A program made the translations under genes and the position numbers. Below are positions 1-11,830 of a stretch of DNA of 64,000 nucleotides, piece by piece (positions within the stretch are counted from its first letter, which is position 1; each line of letters starts with the position of its first letter). This DNA comes from Chrysogorgia sp. JL179-B06 (Eukaryota; Cnidaria; Anthozoa; Scleralcyonacea; Chrysogorgiidae), in NCBI GenBank assembly GCA_035772405.1, contig JAYKKM010000193.1, forward strand, positions 2,813,501 to 2,877,500, written 5' to 3'. The notes beneath the pieces are model-generated. The model ran no database searches, was not told the origin of the DNA, and was given only the letters and a program-made list of their open reading frames with translations.

Positions 1-117
1 AAATAAGACAACATTAATTTTCATTCCATAGGTATACTTTAAACAAGACGAACTACATACAGGACTACAAACTACATACAGGACACAATTACTCACAAAC
101 TCAACTAAGGCCCTTAC

Positions 118-330
118 CCAATGGTTTCGGAGAGTTTCGTAGGTCGTAAGAACAACATCAAGTTTATCAAGTGTAGCTCTCTCGAGCGTCTCCACTCTTT
201 TGTTCTTATGGAATTTGCCAATTTTGAAGTGTCCCCAAGTCATTAGTTCATCATGCCAGTTGTAAAGGACAGAATGTGGAGAGACAATAAGAAAGGCACC
301 TTTATCTTTTTTAATGTTACTCATAGCAAC
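118..330 (-). CDS. ERCC6L2: ERCC6L2-like SNF2 helicase, internal exon (motif Ia/Ib region)
   Basis: A 71-codon exon, phase 0 at both ends. On the minus strand it follows an acceptor (TTCTTTTAG) and ends at a GTAAGG donor. The translation carries FLIVSPHSVLYNW followed by DELMTWG, the SNF2 'P-x-S-V-L-x-N-W' block (motif Ia region), and near the end LTTYETL (motif Ib region). This order matches what I know of ERCC6L2, a SNF2-family DNA translocase linked to DNA repair. It joins in frame after the exon at 4748-4876, giving TVQ then VAMSN. The linker between motifs I and Ia is shorter than in the human protein as I remember it. The later helicase motifs must lie beyond the left edge. The family assignment is strong; the exact orthologue is inferred from the N-terminal block in the next two exons. 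Confidence 0.8.
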
Positions 331-1199
331 CTAAAAGAATCAAACATAGCATCATTGCTTAAAATACGCCTATCTCACGTTTGGAATTTTTATATTGCTT
401 TGGAGAACGTATTTACCATGGTGAATGGCAGTGTTGAATAGTTCTTACAAGAACTTTTTGAAACTTAGCAGAGTCAGAGTTAAGAGAAAAGTAGAGTAAA
501 AATATGTAAACTAAAAACATAGTCGATGGAGGTATGGTATGGAAATTCGACGAAAGTCTCTGTTACATGCTTTTGTTCACGTTTATGCAAATGTAATCAT
601 CCAATAGCAACGTTTGGGTTGAATCGTCCAACCGTGCTGTTTAAAGTACATTGGCAACAAGAGAAAGTACTTTTTATATCCAGGTATATGACTTACTGTA
701 GCTAATCGGAATATACTAGTTTGGAGCTATGAAAATGCTCGTAAAACATTTTAAAAGTTGAACAAGACGCCCGCTAGGCGTTAACTCGGGCTACTTTTCG
801 GGACATGGCGCGCATATTGCCAGCGGAGATGGGTATGTATTGGTGGCATGTTAGACAGTTTGAATTAGAAAACCCGCTCACTTGTTTTACAAAGGATAAT
901 TTTTAATGCATTGATTTCTGTAATCAGGCACTGAAGGCATTGTGCAGCGCTCGTTTAAAGTGGGAAACTTTTAGAAGCAAGTTGGGCTAGAAATGAGGAC
1001 GAAGAAAAATCAGGTGACTACACGCAGGCTAGCCCCCCCCCCCCTCTGCCTGACACGCAGACGAAATGTAATGTAAACACTAAACACGGCAATGCTATTT
1101 TTCTAATATCTGTTCGATTGAAGGTCTTCGTGTGTCAAAATTTATATAAAAATCAACGGCAAGGTATACGAAACATATCTGTTACGAAATTACATCGGT

Positions 1200-1735
1200 T
1201 TAAAGGGATATGGCAATATAAATTAACTTTGTCTCATTTGAAAGAACTCGTGAAATGGTATAACAAGACCTTTAACAATTTTCCCTTAACGTTTTTGTTT
1301 TTTGAAATAATTTGACGAAAGAGCATGCTGTCCACCATCTTGGAATTATTTTCGATATGCATGTGACGTCATAAGTAGGGTAAAGTGAACATTTTATCTT
1401 GCCAACCTTACGACATTATGAGCCAGAAACTCGATTATGTTGCACTATTTCCATTTTCAATTGGCCCACAACATTTTAAAAAGCCTTCCGCGGAAATTCG
1501 GTCACCTATCGTAGTATCATCAGGTTTACCCTGCTTGTGACGTCACCAATTTCCTAGTTAATTTGGTCAAATATTACAACAAGATGGCGGATTGTAGACT
1601 GTCTTTTGTCATAATTATCTGAAATATTTCCAAAACCAAGAAAGATACAGAAAAGTTGTAAAAGGTCATCTTATAATATTTTACGAGTTCTTTCAAACGA
1701 GATAAAGTTAATTTATATTGCCATATGCCTTTAAA
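1200..1735. repeat. Inverted-repeat MITE, family A
   Basis: The left arm begins TAAAGGGATATGGCAATA and the right arm ends with its reverse complement (TATTGCCATATGCCTTTA). Both arms carry the sub-motif GAGTTCTTTCAAA on one strand or the other. Related sequence recurs at 35866-36345, 39192-39330 and 63201-63316, so this is a dispersed non-autonomous family. No transposase is present. Confidence 0.75.
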
Positions 1736-2660
1736 CAATATTTTAAGACATAATCTTAGTTTTGAATATTTGCCATTCAAAAATATCAAATAAACATTTT
1801 CGCTTCCTAGGCACTTTAGGTTGTTTAATATTACTTGTTTGTGTTCCCCGGGGGACAACCCCCTAGTCACTTACAGTAATGGTAGCGCCCCTAATGAGAG
1901 GCCAGTCCCACTCTGCTGTGTGCGGTGTGCCTTTCATTTATTTTAGTAAGGGGCGAGCATATCGCAACATAAGTGATAGGAAAAAGGAAAAAATCGCTTC
2001 AAATCAAATCAAGAGATACACAACTAGAAGACAGCACACTGTACAAATAAGGTAACATATGCATTTTACTCAAAATATATATTTATAGTTTTTGCAACGT
2101 ACTCATTTATATTTTACTTTAGTATAAATTTAAAAGTTTCTGTCACAAATCCTCGATTTTCATTGGCTATCGCAGGAGTTACTACCCGCTGTTAGTATAA
2201 TTTCTGAGCTTAAACGAGTTCTGATTGGCTGACTGGCCAGTAAATACGGTGACTATCACTTCACTAGAAATCATACTTGAAAAAGTGTTTTTTTGTAAAC
2301 CAGACTATATTTATTCGTTCCAGTCCCCTCTCGGAATCATCATTTTGATGTATGGTTTCTAAAACATGGCGAATTTTTTTCCAAAATGGCGACTATATTA
2401 TTATAACTAAAAAATCGTCGAAAAGGCTCAAAAACTTAACATAAAGATATTGTATAGATCATATTTCTCTCAAGATAGAACTGTCTAAGGGTAAGTAAGT
2501 TGTTTATCGTATAATTATTTGTATTTTTACGTCCGTTTTGATCGTTAGTGTGTTTTTGAAAGCTGTCAAGCGTGAAGAAAACGTCGAGCATAACACAGTT
2601 CAAACTGTCTGTTTAAAACTTCTCAATTGAATATTCAGTACAAGCCTGAAATTATACTAA

Positions 2661-2737
2661 AACAATTAGTCACCTCAGTCTCAGTGATTATCGTTATATT
2701 CAACGATAGTCACCTCGACTTCAGTGACTAATTGTTA
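2661..2737. repeat. Short palindromic repeat, family B copy 1
   Basis: AACAATTAGTCACCTC at the left is mirrored by GTGACTAATTGTTAAAT at the right. The element is almost entirely palindromic. Three related copies follow at 2787, 3346 and 3601. Confidence 0.65.
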
Positions 2738-2786
2738 AATAGAACCCTCTGGGATAGAAGTTCACGTGTTTTTGTAAATTTATACT

Positions 2787-2895
2787 AAAACAATTAGACA
2801 ACTCGCCCTCGTTTTCTATGAGCGATAGTCAACTTGGCTCCACCTCGTTGACAATCTGCTCACAGAAAACTCTGGCTCGTTGTCTAATTGTTAAA
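2787..2895. repeat. Short palindromic repeat, family B copy 2
   Basis: Starts AAAACAATTAGACAACTCG and ends with the complementary CGTTGTCTAATTGTTAAAT. The interior repeats 'gtcaacttgg...cgttgac', a nested hairpin. Confidence 0.65.
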
Positions 2896-3345
2896 TAATA
2901 TTATAAAGCAAAACATAACGTTGGGCCACTTGTGTACTAACCTACTTACCTTTTCAACGTCAGATTTGGTCATAAATTTCCCGTAAACGTCAAATTTAGT
3001 TCCCGTTTTTCCAAGCACCGCAGAAATAAAACCAATCACCTAGAATATCAGTGTATATAACAATTAGATTATGGGTGTGTTGTATACCGTATATACAATG
3101 ATGTAGTGAATGCGATCTGCCTGGGACACAATTTATGAGGATTTGTACTTGACGATCATCCATGTCTCGTCCAAATAGATTATGAGCTCGAAATATTTAT
3201 AGTTAATAGTTAATAGTTAATAATAAGGTAATAGTTAACGAGGACAAAGCCAATTTATTTATTAAACATGCCAGTTTCGTAGACTTTAAACTGCCGGCTT
3301 TACTCTTTTTCGATCCAAACGGAAGTCGTGTTTATCCTAAAATTA

Positions 3346-3410
3346 TACTAAAACAATTAGTCACCTCAGTCTCAGTGATTATCGTTATATTTACGTCCTC
3401 GGTAAATATT
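3346..3410. repeat. Short palindromic repeat, family B copy 3 (half element)
   Basis: Repeats the first half of copy 1 (ACTAAAACAATTAGTCACC onward) almost exactly but lacks the returning arm. It is a truncated copy. Confidence 0.55.
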
Positions 3411-3600
3411 CAACATTAGTATTATCTCGTGTATATAATCTCGTTTTTTGTGAGCAATTGTTTATCATATGTGCCATCGAGATACTCTACATTTTGAATG
3501 GAGACTTCTACAAATAAAAAGGTGAAACTATCTGAAAATTTGGAACAATGTTTGATAAGACTTTTTTACGTTAAAGAAAGGTTGTTTATGGTTGATATTA

Positions 3601-3722
3601 AAACAATTAGACAACGAGCCCGAGTTGTCTATGAGCAGATAGTCAACGAGGCCGAAGCCCAAGTTGACTAGATGCCCATAGACAACGAGAAATACAACTC
3701 GGGCTCGTTGTCCAATTGTTAA
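3601..3722. repeat. Short palindromic repeat, family B copy 4
   Basis: AAACAATTAGACAACGAGCC at the left pairs with GGCTCGTTGTCCAATTGTT at the right. An internal pair is built from GTCAACGAGG and its near-complement. Confidence 0.65.
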
Positions 3723-3865
3723 TTAGATAGCGAGTAGCGTAGCCAATCAGATTGCAGCATTTGCATTAGACTACCAGTCCGTTTACGTAAGGAGAATTTA
3801 CATTTTCATGATTTAATAAATAAACCTTATACCTATTATCAAAATGTAATTTTATAAATTAAAAA

Positions 3866-3985
3866 ATACAGTTATAGAAACACTCGTGAAAGTTTGAGAG
3901 AACTCAAAATCAGACACTCGCTCGACGGCAATTTCTCGTTCTTCCAAACTTCCACTCGTGTTTCTTTAACTGTATGGAAACAAGG
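3866..3985. repeat. Short inverted-repeat element, ends of the ATACAGTTA...TAACTGTAT type
   Basis: AATACAGTTATAGAAACACT near the left returns as GTGTTTCTTTAACTGTAT on the right. The segment at 19210-19325 has the same architecture and core (ACTCGTG / TTTACGAGTG), so the two are related. Confidence 0.55.
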
Positions 3986-4747
3986 AAAACGTTTCCTATT
4001 TAAAAAAAAATTATTTCATGGTTGCACGTTCTAGCTCGTTCATGTTAGAGCGAGATACAAGTGAGTGAGTGTTATAATGCATCACGACGAGTGAATAACA
4101 ATCGTATACGAAGTTTTACCATGATGTTATTTGTTTATGGAAATCGTTTTGGCGGGAAAACTGCCAGCCATTGGAAATTTATTTTTGTACGGTACTGATC
4201 GTTTCGCCGGTGTTAACTTTCCCAATTTTCTCCAACAATTATTTATATTATCTCTTGAAACTATGCCTGTTACTTCGCCTGGTTCTATCTAATTCTAATT
4301 CAAATGCCACATTTTCATTTCTAGACGATTTCTGGTTTTCGAGCTGTTGAATTTATTACGCTGGTTTATTTTCCGAGCTCGAGTACATCATAAATACAGT
4401 TTATGACGTTTGGTCTTGAAGCTATAGCTATTTTAACACGTCGGCTTTTCTGCCGTTTAATAAACTTCGTATCGCCGAGGGTATAGCGGAAAACTCATCC
4501 AATCAGAATGTTCATACGAATTTCTTCACCAGTACTATATTTTTCACGAATGAAGTATCTCAGTACTTATACTTACATATAATAAAGTAAGAATCTAAAT
4601 GTTATTATATAAAGCTCTCTAAAGATAAATACATGAATATAGTGAATAGATTCTAAATGTCTCCCATAAACAAATTCAAACAAGTTACTCAGATTCTACA
4701 GGTAAGTGTAAGTTCATACCTGTATATATACTGTATATATACTGTAC

Positions 4748-4876
4748 CTGAACAGTTTTCCCTAAACCCATGTCATCTGCTAAAATAGCTCCTTTTCCAA
4801 CACAATATTGTTTGTACAGAAATACAATTCCTTCTTGTTGATATTTACGCAAATACTGATTGATTGTTGCAGGAAC
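4748..4876 (-). CDS. ERCC6L2: ERCC6L2-like SNF2 helicase, exon with the Walker A motif
   Basis: A 43-codon exon, phase 0 at both ends. On the minus strand the acceptor is TTTAAAG and the donor CAG|GTACAGT. It encodes the conserved block leading into the helicase ([14 protein letters not shown]) and then [13 protein letters not shown]. The last part is motif I of SNF2 ATPases, with DDMGLGKT as the nucleotide-binding loop. The upstream exon (5234-5337) ends exactly one codon before this one begins, and the downstream exon (118-330) continues the frame. Splice sites, frame and the catalytic lysine are intact, so nothing suggests a pseudogene. Confidence 0.85.
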
Positions 4877-5233
4877 CTTTAAACGAATAAATATATAGTA
4901 CTGTATTTATTAACCTTTATCCCCCAGTATCAGCATAGAAATTCCGTCCTTATTGGACTCCAAACATTTCTAATAGTACTTGTTTGGAGAAGTTGTTTTA
5001 AAAACATGTCAATGTATCTTTCATGGTGATTACTTCTACATGTATGCCAGCATGGTTAACCATTGATATAATTGCTGTAGGAGAAGTTACTGTTGATCAC
5101 TCCTGGCGCATAAAATGTTAAATAAACATGCTTAAATTAAAATAATCAAATTCAAAAGGAAGGAAATCATTGAGACAGCAATCAACTCAGAGCTGTAAAT
5201 ATTTTACACCATTAATATGATATAATGTCTCAC

Positions 5234-5337
5234 CTGAACTCTTGGAACCTTATCAGGATCAGACAAAATAAATGGAACCTTTGTTAAGGAATATTTGTTT
5301 CCAAAATTTGGCTTTTCTAAATCTTTGTCATCAAATC
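5234..5337 (-). CDS. ERCC6L2: ERCC6L2-like SNF2 helicase, N-terminal exon
   Basis: A 104-nt exon (two bases, then 34 codons). On the minus strand the acceptor is TTTTCTTAG and the donor CAG|GTGAG. It encodes FDDKDLEKPNF and later VPFILSD. From memory, the segment just before the helicase core of ERCC6L2 contains a very similar FDDEDLEKP-type block, which is why I favour this family over other SNF2 proteins such as ERCC6 or RAD54. The intron to the next exon is 357 bp. The first codon is split, so at least one more 5' exon (the start and a Tudor-like domain) should lie at higher coordinates. I could not find it. Confidence 0.75.
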
Positions 5338-6179
5338 CTAAGAAAACGTTAAATGTATATACAGTAAAATTATATATGACATATTTGGTACTGTTCAGTA
5401 AGATCTTACATTAATTTAGAACTTTTCAAGCCAGTGAGAGTACTGTAGCTTCAAACTATTGACAAATAAATATGCCATTGCCCTTGGCATCTTTGGTTGC
5501 TAATTAGGCATCAGAAGAACTGGATACAATACATATACATTATTATACAGTACATGTACATGTAGTTTGACATCAAATCTATAATAGCTTGCACATCATG
5601 CTTGTCCAAAAATAAACATGGCTGTATAAGAACAAGAAAACTCTTTCATGAGACATTAGTGGTATATGGTCTACTGTATTGACAATTTGTTGCTTATTTA
5701 ACAAATAAGTTTTGTTTTCGTTGTGAAACATATTTTTATTTTTTTATTTACAAAATGTTTATACATGCAGGATAGTCATTTCAGTGTGTACACTGTTTTG
5801 TGTGTACACTGTTTTCCAAATGAGACCTGTTAAATAACACGTAAATATGTAAAATTTAGATGACTATAAGAATATATATATAAAAGTTCAATTATATATA
5901 AAAGTATAACTATAAAAATTAAAAATAACTAAAAGTTAAAATCATTCAATTGTTCATAAAATAAGGATTCTACTGATAAGCTTCGGATTGATAACGGTAT
6001 AGTATATGTTGTACATGTGAGCAGCTTGATAGTAAAATCTGTTCCGTGCACACTCTGTTTTTACTTTAGGTAACCTAATGGATATAGGTTGTTCATTGTG
6101 CATCGTTCATGTGTCAAAATAGGTATTCATCGGAGATGCAGGTAATTATTTATTGATGCACTTTCGCACAATACTATAC
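5338..6179. other. Intron or 5' flank of the ERCC6L2-like gene, nothing recognised
   Basis: AT-rich sequence with short direct repeats (two adjacent copies of a 'gtgtacactgtttt' unit near 5790-5815) and no ORF or exon I can support. Confidence 0.4.
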
Positions 6180-6815
6180 AAGCTCTTCTTTACAGTGCTA
6201 TGGTAAATTTGTACTGTTGTTCTTTCGTTCCCGTTTTTCATGTTTTCTGCCCTTTTGTGGAGTCGGTTTAGTTTGTCCGTTTGACTTTTTTAACCACTGA
6301 GGTGTAGATGGTTTGAGCAGCAGATATTGTAAGGTTTGGTCGTAGTTTCGCAAGTAGACCCAATCGACTACTTACAGTACTTTGCGATATTTCTTCAGAA
6401 AGTTTTCATTCAGATTTAATGTGTCTAGCAGTACTCCTAGATATGTGTAATATTTAGTAAAGTTTATTTCAATGTTATTAACGTAGATTGACAAGGTGGT
6501 TGTTTTCTTTAGACGTACTGAGGAACCAAAAAGCATCGACTCTGTTTTTCCTTTCTTGAGGTTTAGTGATAGGTCGTTTTCGGTCAGCCATGAGATAGAT
6601 ACATTAATAATATCCGTATAGTCAGTTTCTTTTCGATGGTAAGTGGATCTTGATCTGAAACGTATAGTACTGTGTCGTCTGCATAATTAATCATATACGA
6701 GAGTGTTGTAAACTGTAATGTAGATCATTTATGTGAAGAACTAAAGCAGGGCCCAGTATCGATCCTTGAGGTACTCCACGGTATATAGGATATTCATTAG
6801 AGGTGATGTTATTGT
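6180..6815 (-). pseudogene. LINE reverse-transcriptase remnant
   Basis: Minus-strand translation, across at least two frameshifts, shows the palm-domain block GVPQGSILGPAL followed by INDLH (about 6779-6735). Then comes INYADDTVLY with the catalytic YADD (about 6690-6665), the WLTENDLSLNLKK thumb-side region and YLGVLLD. Further on, RLGLLAKLRP continues in another frame. This series is typical of CR1/L2/Jockey-type non-LTR retrotransposons. The copy is broken and lacks the endonuclease, so it is inactive. Its downstream end on this strand decays near 6180. Confidence 0.8.
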
Positions 6816-6818
6816 AGG

Positions 6819-7013
6819 TAATACCATGGTTGTCTCAATTTCTTTTGTCTTTTCAGGTTGAATTAATAACTAAATTACCTCATTTGGATTAATTTATACA
6901 ATCTAGAGGTCGTATTAGAACTAATACAACCTTGAATGACGTCACGAGAGGTAGTATTAGCTTCTTCTCACCTGGCATGCAAAGACATGAAATTTCGACA
7001 ACCATGGTATTAC
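6819..7013. repeat. Inverted-repeat MITE next to the LINE remnant
   Basis: GTAATACCATGGTTGTC at the left is mirrored by GACAACCATGGTATTAC at the right, about 195 bp in total. No coding content. Confidence 0.7.
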
Positions 7014-7085
7014 AAAGTAATATCATGGTAATGAGGTGTATTAGCTGTTAAACCGCCCGCTTGATTCGGGTCATTAAGTAAAATT

Positions 7086-7200
7086 CCATTTCATTCATTC
7101 TTAAAATGTATATTCATTCTTGAAATTTTCCTTCACCATTATTTAATCCTTAGAATATGTAGTTTAATCGAGTGAAATGCCAAATATTACTTGAAATATA
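7086..7200. repeat. Dispersed repeat, copy 1
   Basis: The stretch containing GAAATTTTCCTTCACCAT and GTAGTTTAATCGAGTGAAAT recurs nearly unchanged at 22770-22870. Type unknown. Confidence 0.6.
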
Positions 7201-7499
7201 CCCAGACATCTCAAGGATCCGATTACGCGCGCTGATCGCTGATTGGCTATAAGCTAACACACAGACGCACATAAACCTAACTGCACGACAGCAATAAAAC
7301 CAGTTCTACTACTAATTTCCCATCTCTTATAATAGTGCTTTATTTAAAAATAACAGCGGATTTTAATTTCAAATTTTACTACTGATAGGTATCTGTGACT
7401 CTTTTTTGTAATTATATGAAACTTCACCTGTTTTGTCATTTGCAAATGAATATATATGTCCTTCATTGGCTTAGTTATTTTGTTCAGTGATATAGACAC

Positions 7500-8780
7500 T
7501 GGTAACACATTAAATGCATAATATAACAATTATTGGATTTGGTTTTCATACAATACTGATAATTATCAAAGCCTTGGTTTGTGTTATAGCTGCTAAATGT
7601 TAACAGGTTGAAAAACCCACAATCAGAGAGTGCAATTCAGCCCTTTCTCAAAGTAACCAGAAGTATATTTCCTCCTCTCACCATACTGCCAACCTATGAG
7701 AACTGAGAACCCTGGGTTTGTTGTTCTTGATGACTTCAATTATGGACTCCAAAGATTCTGCAAGACTAGTTATTCTACATCTGCTGATTAAAATGTCGTC
7801 AAGGAACAGACAAAGAAACTACTGTACAAGCATGAAATGGTTGTCAGAGTTCTCGTCCGTCACTTCTGCTTTTTACGCTGCATGTGTACTTTCGTAGTAT
7901 TATATGGTTAAATTAAATATATAATTGCCGTTTTGCAACAAAGGAAAAAGAGAAATATATTTTTTTGCTTTTGCCCTTATTAAGTTTTAGGGTTGGGAGT
8001 ATCCCTACATGTATCCAGTGTTCCATGGTCAGACATGGGTCGTTTGTTGGCTGTCTGGACAGGAACACCTTTAATATTAATACCTTACTCATCCATATTA
8101 GTGAGCACGTAATGTAATGTGCTTTTCATCATATTAACATGGAAACTGCACAATATAATAACTAAATATTATTACTATCATTAACACACTTTTACAATTA
8201 TAATATGCAGACTGTATGATATCTTGTACGTTGAGCGCAATGTACAGTATGTCTATGCAAAGTGTACATGTACAGTATCCTAACCATTATCCATGCCATG
8301 ATATACAAATCATATAAATAATGTACCCGCATGTATTTCACAAGAATGAGGACTGAATCTTTAATACAGATCAACTGAATTAAGAAATTCAATAAAACTA
8401 CTAAAGTTATAACAAAGGTTCAAATGTTCTGCACTGTTCTCATACTGTACATGTATACAGGCTACTTCTGCAGTTCTTTCTGCAATTCTGATATGACATT
8501 CTTAATTTATAGGCCTCTGGATTTTCCATGAATTAAATTTGGCAGCTTCTATCTCTCTTTGTCTTCTCTATTTTCTAATATCTATCTCTTCACACTGGAC
8601 AAAGTGTGTCCTTTTATAATTGTGTATGTTTTGTCTGTACATACATGCACTTGTAGATGTTTGACAATGTTGCAACAAGGCATGAACCAATCAAATATAG
8701 TACATTTGGATCAAATCTTCAGCTCTACCATAGGAGGTTTGGAATGTGCTATAGTATGATCTAGCGCCGAATTTAACCCA
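7500..8780. other. Intergenic or intronic DNA without a supported gene
   Basis: Near 7515-7550 an ATTATTGGATTTGG segment matches the ends of the foldback at 40885-41725. A minus-strand exon-like ORF near 7690-7800 is discussed among the rejected items. The rest shows nothing I can name. Confidence 0.4.
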
Positions 8781-8784
8781 ACAC

Positions 8785-9830
8785 ATGGACTTTTTCGATT
8801 GTTTATTTCATGTATTTTCGTGGACTTCAGAATCAAATCAAGGATTACTGTATTTATTTCATGGATTTTCGAGGACTTTAGTACCAAATGAAGGATTATT
8901 ATCATGGGAACATCATGGAAATATCGCTGAGGAATTCGACAAACTTAAACGGAGCCGTACGGCACTCAAAGGTAAAATAACTTCTTTATTTAAACGGTTA
9001 GAGCAGCTATCAAAGTTGGAAACTATCAGGGTAAATAAACTGTCCAAACCAATTGAAGACTTGGACCATCAAATTTCGAAATGTTTGGGCTTAATGAACA
9101 AATGGAAGATTTGTTAAGAGAAACAAAATTGTTATACAATGAAAAGGAAGAACCTACATCACATTTAGTAGATATCGAAGAATAGAAATCACAACTCCTA
9201 TCACAAGAACTACAGGCAGAAACTCTTTATGCCACCATGAAAGAAAAGACTCTGACTTCTAAGATGCCAGCCAGTTCAGGGGGGGGGAATTGCCCAAGCA
9301 TTAGTTGGTGTTCAGAATAAACCAGCTGAATTAGTACACAAACACATACCGGGGGGCATCCTTCAAGTTAACTGGTTTAGAGCCTCCATCTTGGGATGGC
9401 AAGAAGGAAAACTTCTACACGTGGAAGGAAAGGTTTACTCATACCATGGCTCAGGCATAAGTTCAAATAACTTGGCTTCTTCGAAAGGGAACAATTCCCG
9501 TAGAGTACCAAGCGTTAATTGGAGATTGCAAAACTATGAAAGGTGTCTGGGAACGATTACAGAAACAAATTCCAGTTTCAGTTGTTCGACATGAAATTAT
9601 TCAAGATTTCAAGCAAACCCCATCATTGACAAAGAGTTCCCAAAGAAATGCAACAAGTATGCAACAGTTAGCGAATGCAATTTCTCTCTTTATTCGAAGA
9701 ATGGAAGATTTGGATTTGAAACAAAATGCAACGTCAACCATCTGTTTCGAACAAGCTTGTAGTCGGTTAGACCAAGAAACAGCCCTACGATATACTGTGA
9801 ACTTGGGAAATCACAGGGAATAGTTGAATC
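8785..9830 (+). pseudogene. BEL/Pao gag remnant: coiled coil and DUF1759-like core
   Basis: From about 8930 the translation is a charged helical stretch (EEFDKLKRSRTALKGK and onward), typical of the BEL gag N-terminus. A second part near 9365-9830 begins LEPPSWDGKKENFYTWKERF, matching the pattern of DUF1759-type gag cores in which a tryptophan-rich block follows a 'leP.f.G' start. In-frame stops and a G-run slip near 9280-9290 break it into three frames. Gag would package element RNA; this copy cannot make an intact protein. Confidence 0.7.
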
Positions 9831-9831
9831 T

Positions 9832-10555
9832 ATGGAAAGTCTGGCTGAATTTTTAAGATCAGAGGCAATTACTTTAGATCGGCTAGGACTTTCAAATCAG
9901 CCACCAAGAGTAAACCTGAATGCGTTGAAACAAGAATCGAAAGAGGATAAAGATACAGGACAACGAACCCAAACTCCTACTAGTGCATGTATTCTTGGTT
10001 GTAAATCTACCCACCGTTTTGTTGACTGTCCAATATACATGCAGAAATCAGTTCAAGATAAACGACAATTCATTAATGGTAATCAGAGGTGCTTTACTTG
10101 TTTGGGAATGCATATGGCAAGGAACTGCAACAGGAAGAATGAAGCTGGTAAGTGTCTACAATGCGGAGGAAGACAGCACCACAGAACATTGTGTTCTGTA
10201 TAACAGCAGTGAATACTGATGAACCATTAAACTCAATCCAACTGGCGAAGGCTTTTGAAGGTAAACAGGTCCCACCATCTAACAGTCACAATGCAGTCTC
10301 AGGATCGGTTGCAACTAGTAAAAATATCCAAAATAAAGTAGATTATTCCCCTCTTGTTACTGTCGGGGTTTAATCAGCGGACGGTGTTTGGATTCAGGCA
10401 AATTGCTTCCTTGATATGGGAAGTGATACCACGTTAGTGCGCAAGGATTTGGTAAGTCATCTTGGTTTACCGGAACTCGGTTCAAGTAAACTAGGTTTGG
10501 AACTGCAGGAGGAAATGTACATGAGGAATTTTCAAAGGATTTCAGTTTAATGAGT
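9832..10555 (+). pseudogene. BEL/Pao zinc knuckles and aspartic protease remnant
   Basis: Positions 9985-10200 encode closely spaced Cys/His clusters (for example CFTCLGMHMARNC and CLQCGGRQHHRTLC), the CCHC-type knuckles before the protease in BEL/Pao gag-pol. After a stop and frame change, about 10402-10437 reads CFLDMGSDTTLV. This fits the DUF1758-type aspartic protease active site (normally L-D-x-G-S), with Met in the third position. It runs into a stop near 10548. Confidence 0.7.
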
Positions 10556-10968
10556 ACATGTACGAATACCTGAAGCCATTTGGTGATCAAATTGCTTCAT
10601 ATGGAGGGCAGTGGATCTCTTAATAGGTAGAAATTATGCCCCTTACGTACAATCGTTGAACGTGGTGCAAGCTCCTTCAGATCCAGACTCACCCATCAAT
10701 TGCCTTTACCAAACTTGGCTGTTACCTCTTTGGTGGTATTGCAGAAGCCCCTAAACCCCGGTTTACCGAGATGGCTAGAGTAAATTTTATCAGCAAGGCA
10801 GAAGATCAAAGGTTGAGGGACCTTTTTCATGGTAATGTTCTTGGTGTGAAACCAACTAGACTCTGGACCTGCTCGGACACATGCAGAGATCTCTGAAGCC
10901 AGATTCATAAAGCATGTGAAAGCTACGACAACTACAGTATCAGCAACGAAGGATGAGTTCAGGCCCAA

Positions 10969-11830
10969 ATGCCATGGAAACCCGGGTTTCCCGATGCACT
11001 ACCAAATAATTATGAACGAGCGTTTGCCCAGATGAAGAAACGGGAGAAGCAACTGATTAAAAATGGAAAATTAGCTGAGTATAACCAAGAAATCGAAAGC
11101 CTTTTAAAACGTGGAGTAGTCCGAATTTTGGATCCGAAAGAAGCCGCCTAAGGAAGAAAAGGCTTGGTACCTTAATCATAAGATCGTTGAAAGACCAGAC
11201 AAGACATCTACTAAGCTCAGGGTGGTGTTTGACTCGGCGTCACCTTTTCAAGGAGTATGCCTTAACGATGCATTAGAAAAGGGACCAAACTTCACGAATT
11301 CGTTATTTCGATGCTGGATATCTTGGAGAGAGGAACGTATTGCAGTAACCGGGGACATTTCCAAAATGTTCAACCAAATTGAGATGGCAGAGGATCAAAA
11401 GTTTCATCGGTTTCTTTGGAGATTTGGAAAGGAAACGTCCTTACAACCGTACATGTATGTGTTTCAATGGAAACGTGTGGTCTTTGGGGACACTTGTGTA
11501 GTCCTGATATCGCTATGTTTGCTATTCGCATGCTCGCAGATGTTCATGAAGATGAACTGCCGGTTGGTACAAGTGTCTTGAAGAAGAATTCATATGTTGA
11601 TGATATTGGAAAGTCCGTCTCAGATCAAGTTAAGGCGGGACAAACTATTGCGGAGGTCGACAACGTCTTAGCAGCCGGGAAATTCGCTATCAAAGTTTGG
11701 AATTCCAATCATGCAGCCGTGGATAAGAATCCGGAAGAAAGAGAGGTGGATTTTCTCGGTCACTTGTGGGACAAAGAGCAAGACATGATCAAGGAAAAAC
11801 CAAAGACGCTTGCTCTCCCCGATACATAAT
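10969..11830 (+). pseudogene. BEL/Pao reverse-transcriptase remnant
   Basis: Frame-shifted pieces give LRVVFDSASPFQGVCLNDAL (about 11218-11277), ITGDISKMFNQI-type palm sequence (about 11345-11385) and the catalytic YVDDIGKSV (about 11592-11617). Just before 11780 comes VDFLGHLWDKEQD, equivalent to the 'LG..W' block that follows the palm in BEL elements. The tyrosine-valine-aspartate-aspartate motif is intact, but frames change at least twice. Confidence 0.85.

Larger units (their letters stand above)
331..4747 (-). other. Intron of the ERCC6L2-like gene, about 4.4 kb, filled with repeats
   Basis: Between the two phase-0 exons I see no further coding sequence. The intron holds the inverted-repeat elements listed separately at 1200-1735, 2661-2895, 3346-3410, 3601-3722 and 3866-3985, a partial tRNA-SINE-like segment near 3085-3190 and a short C run near 1031-1043. 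In 331-1199 and 4000-4740 nothing is recognisable. Confidence 0.6.

Noticed and set aside
7690..7800. Minus-strand ORF with FLDDILIS and a later LESIIEVIKNNKPRVLSSH
   Set aside because: FLDDILI resembles a reverse-transcriptase YxDD strand, but nothing before or after supports it, and it does not match the expected missing ERCC6L2 5' exon in phase.
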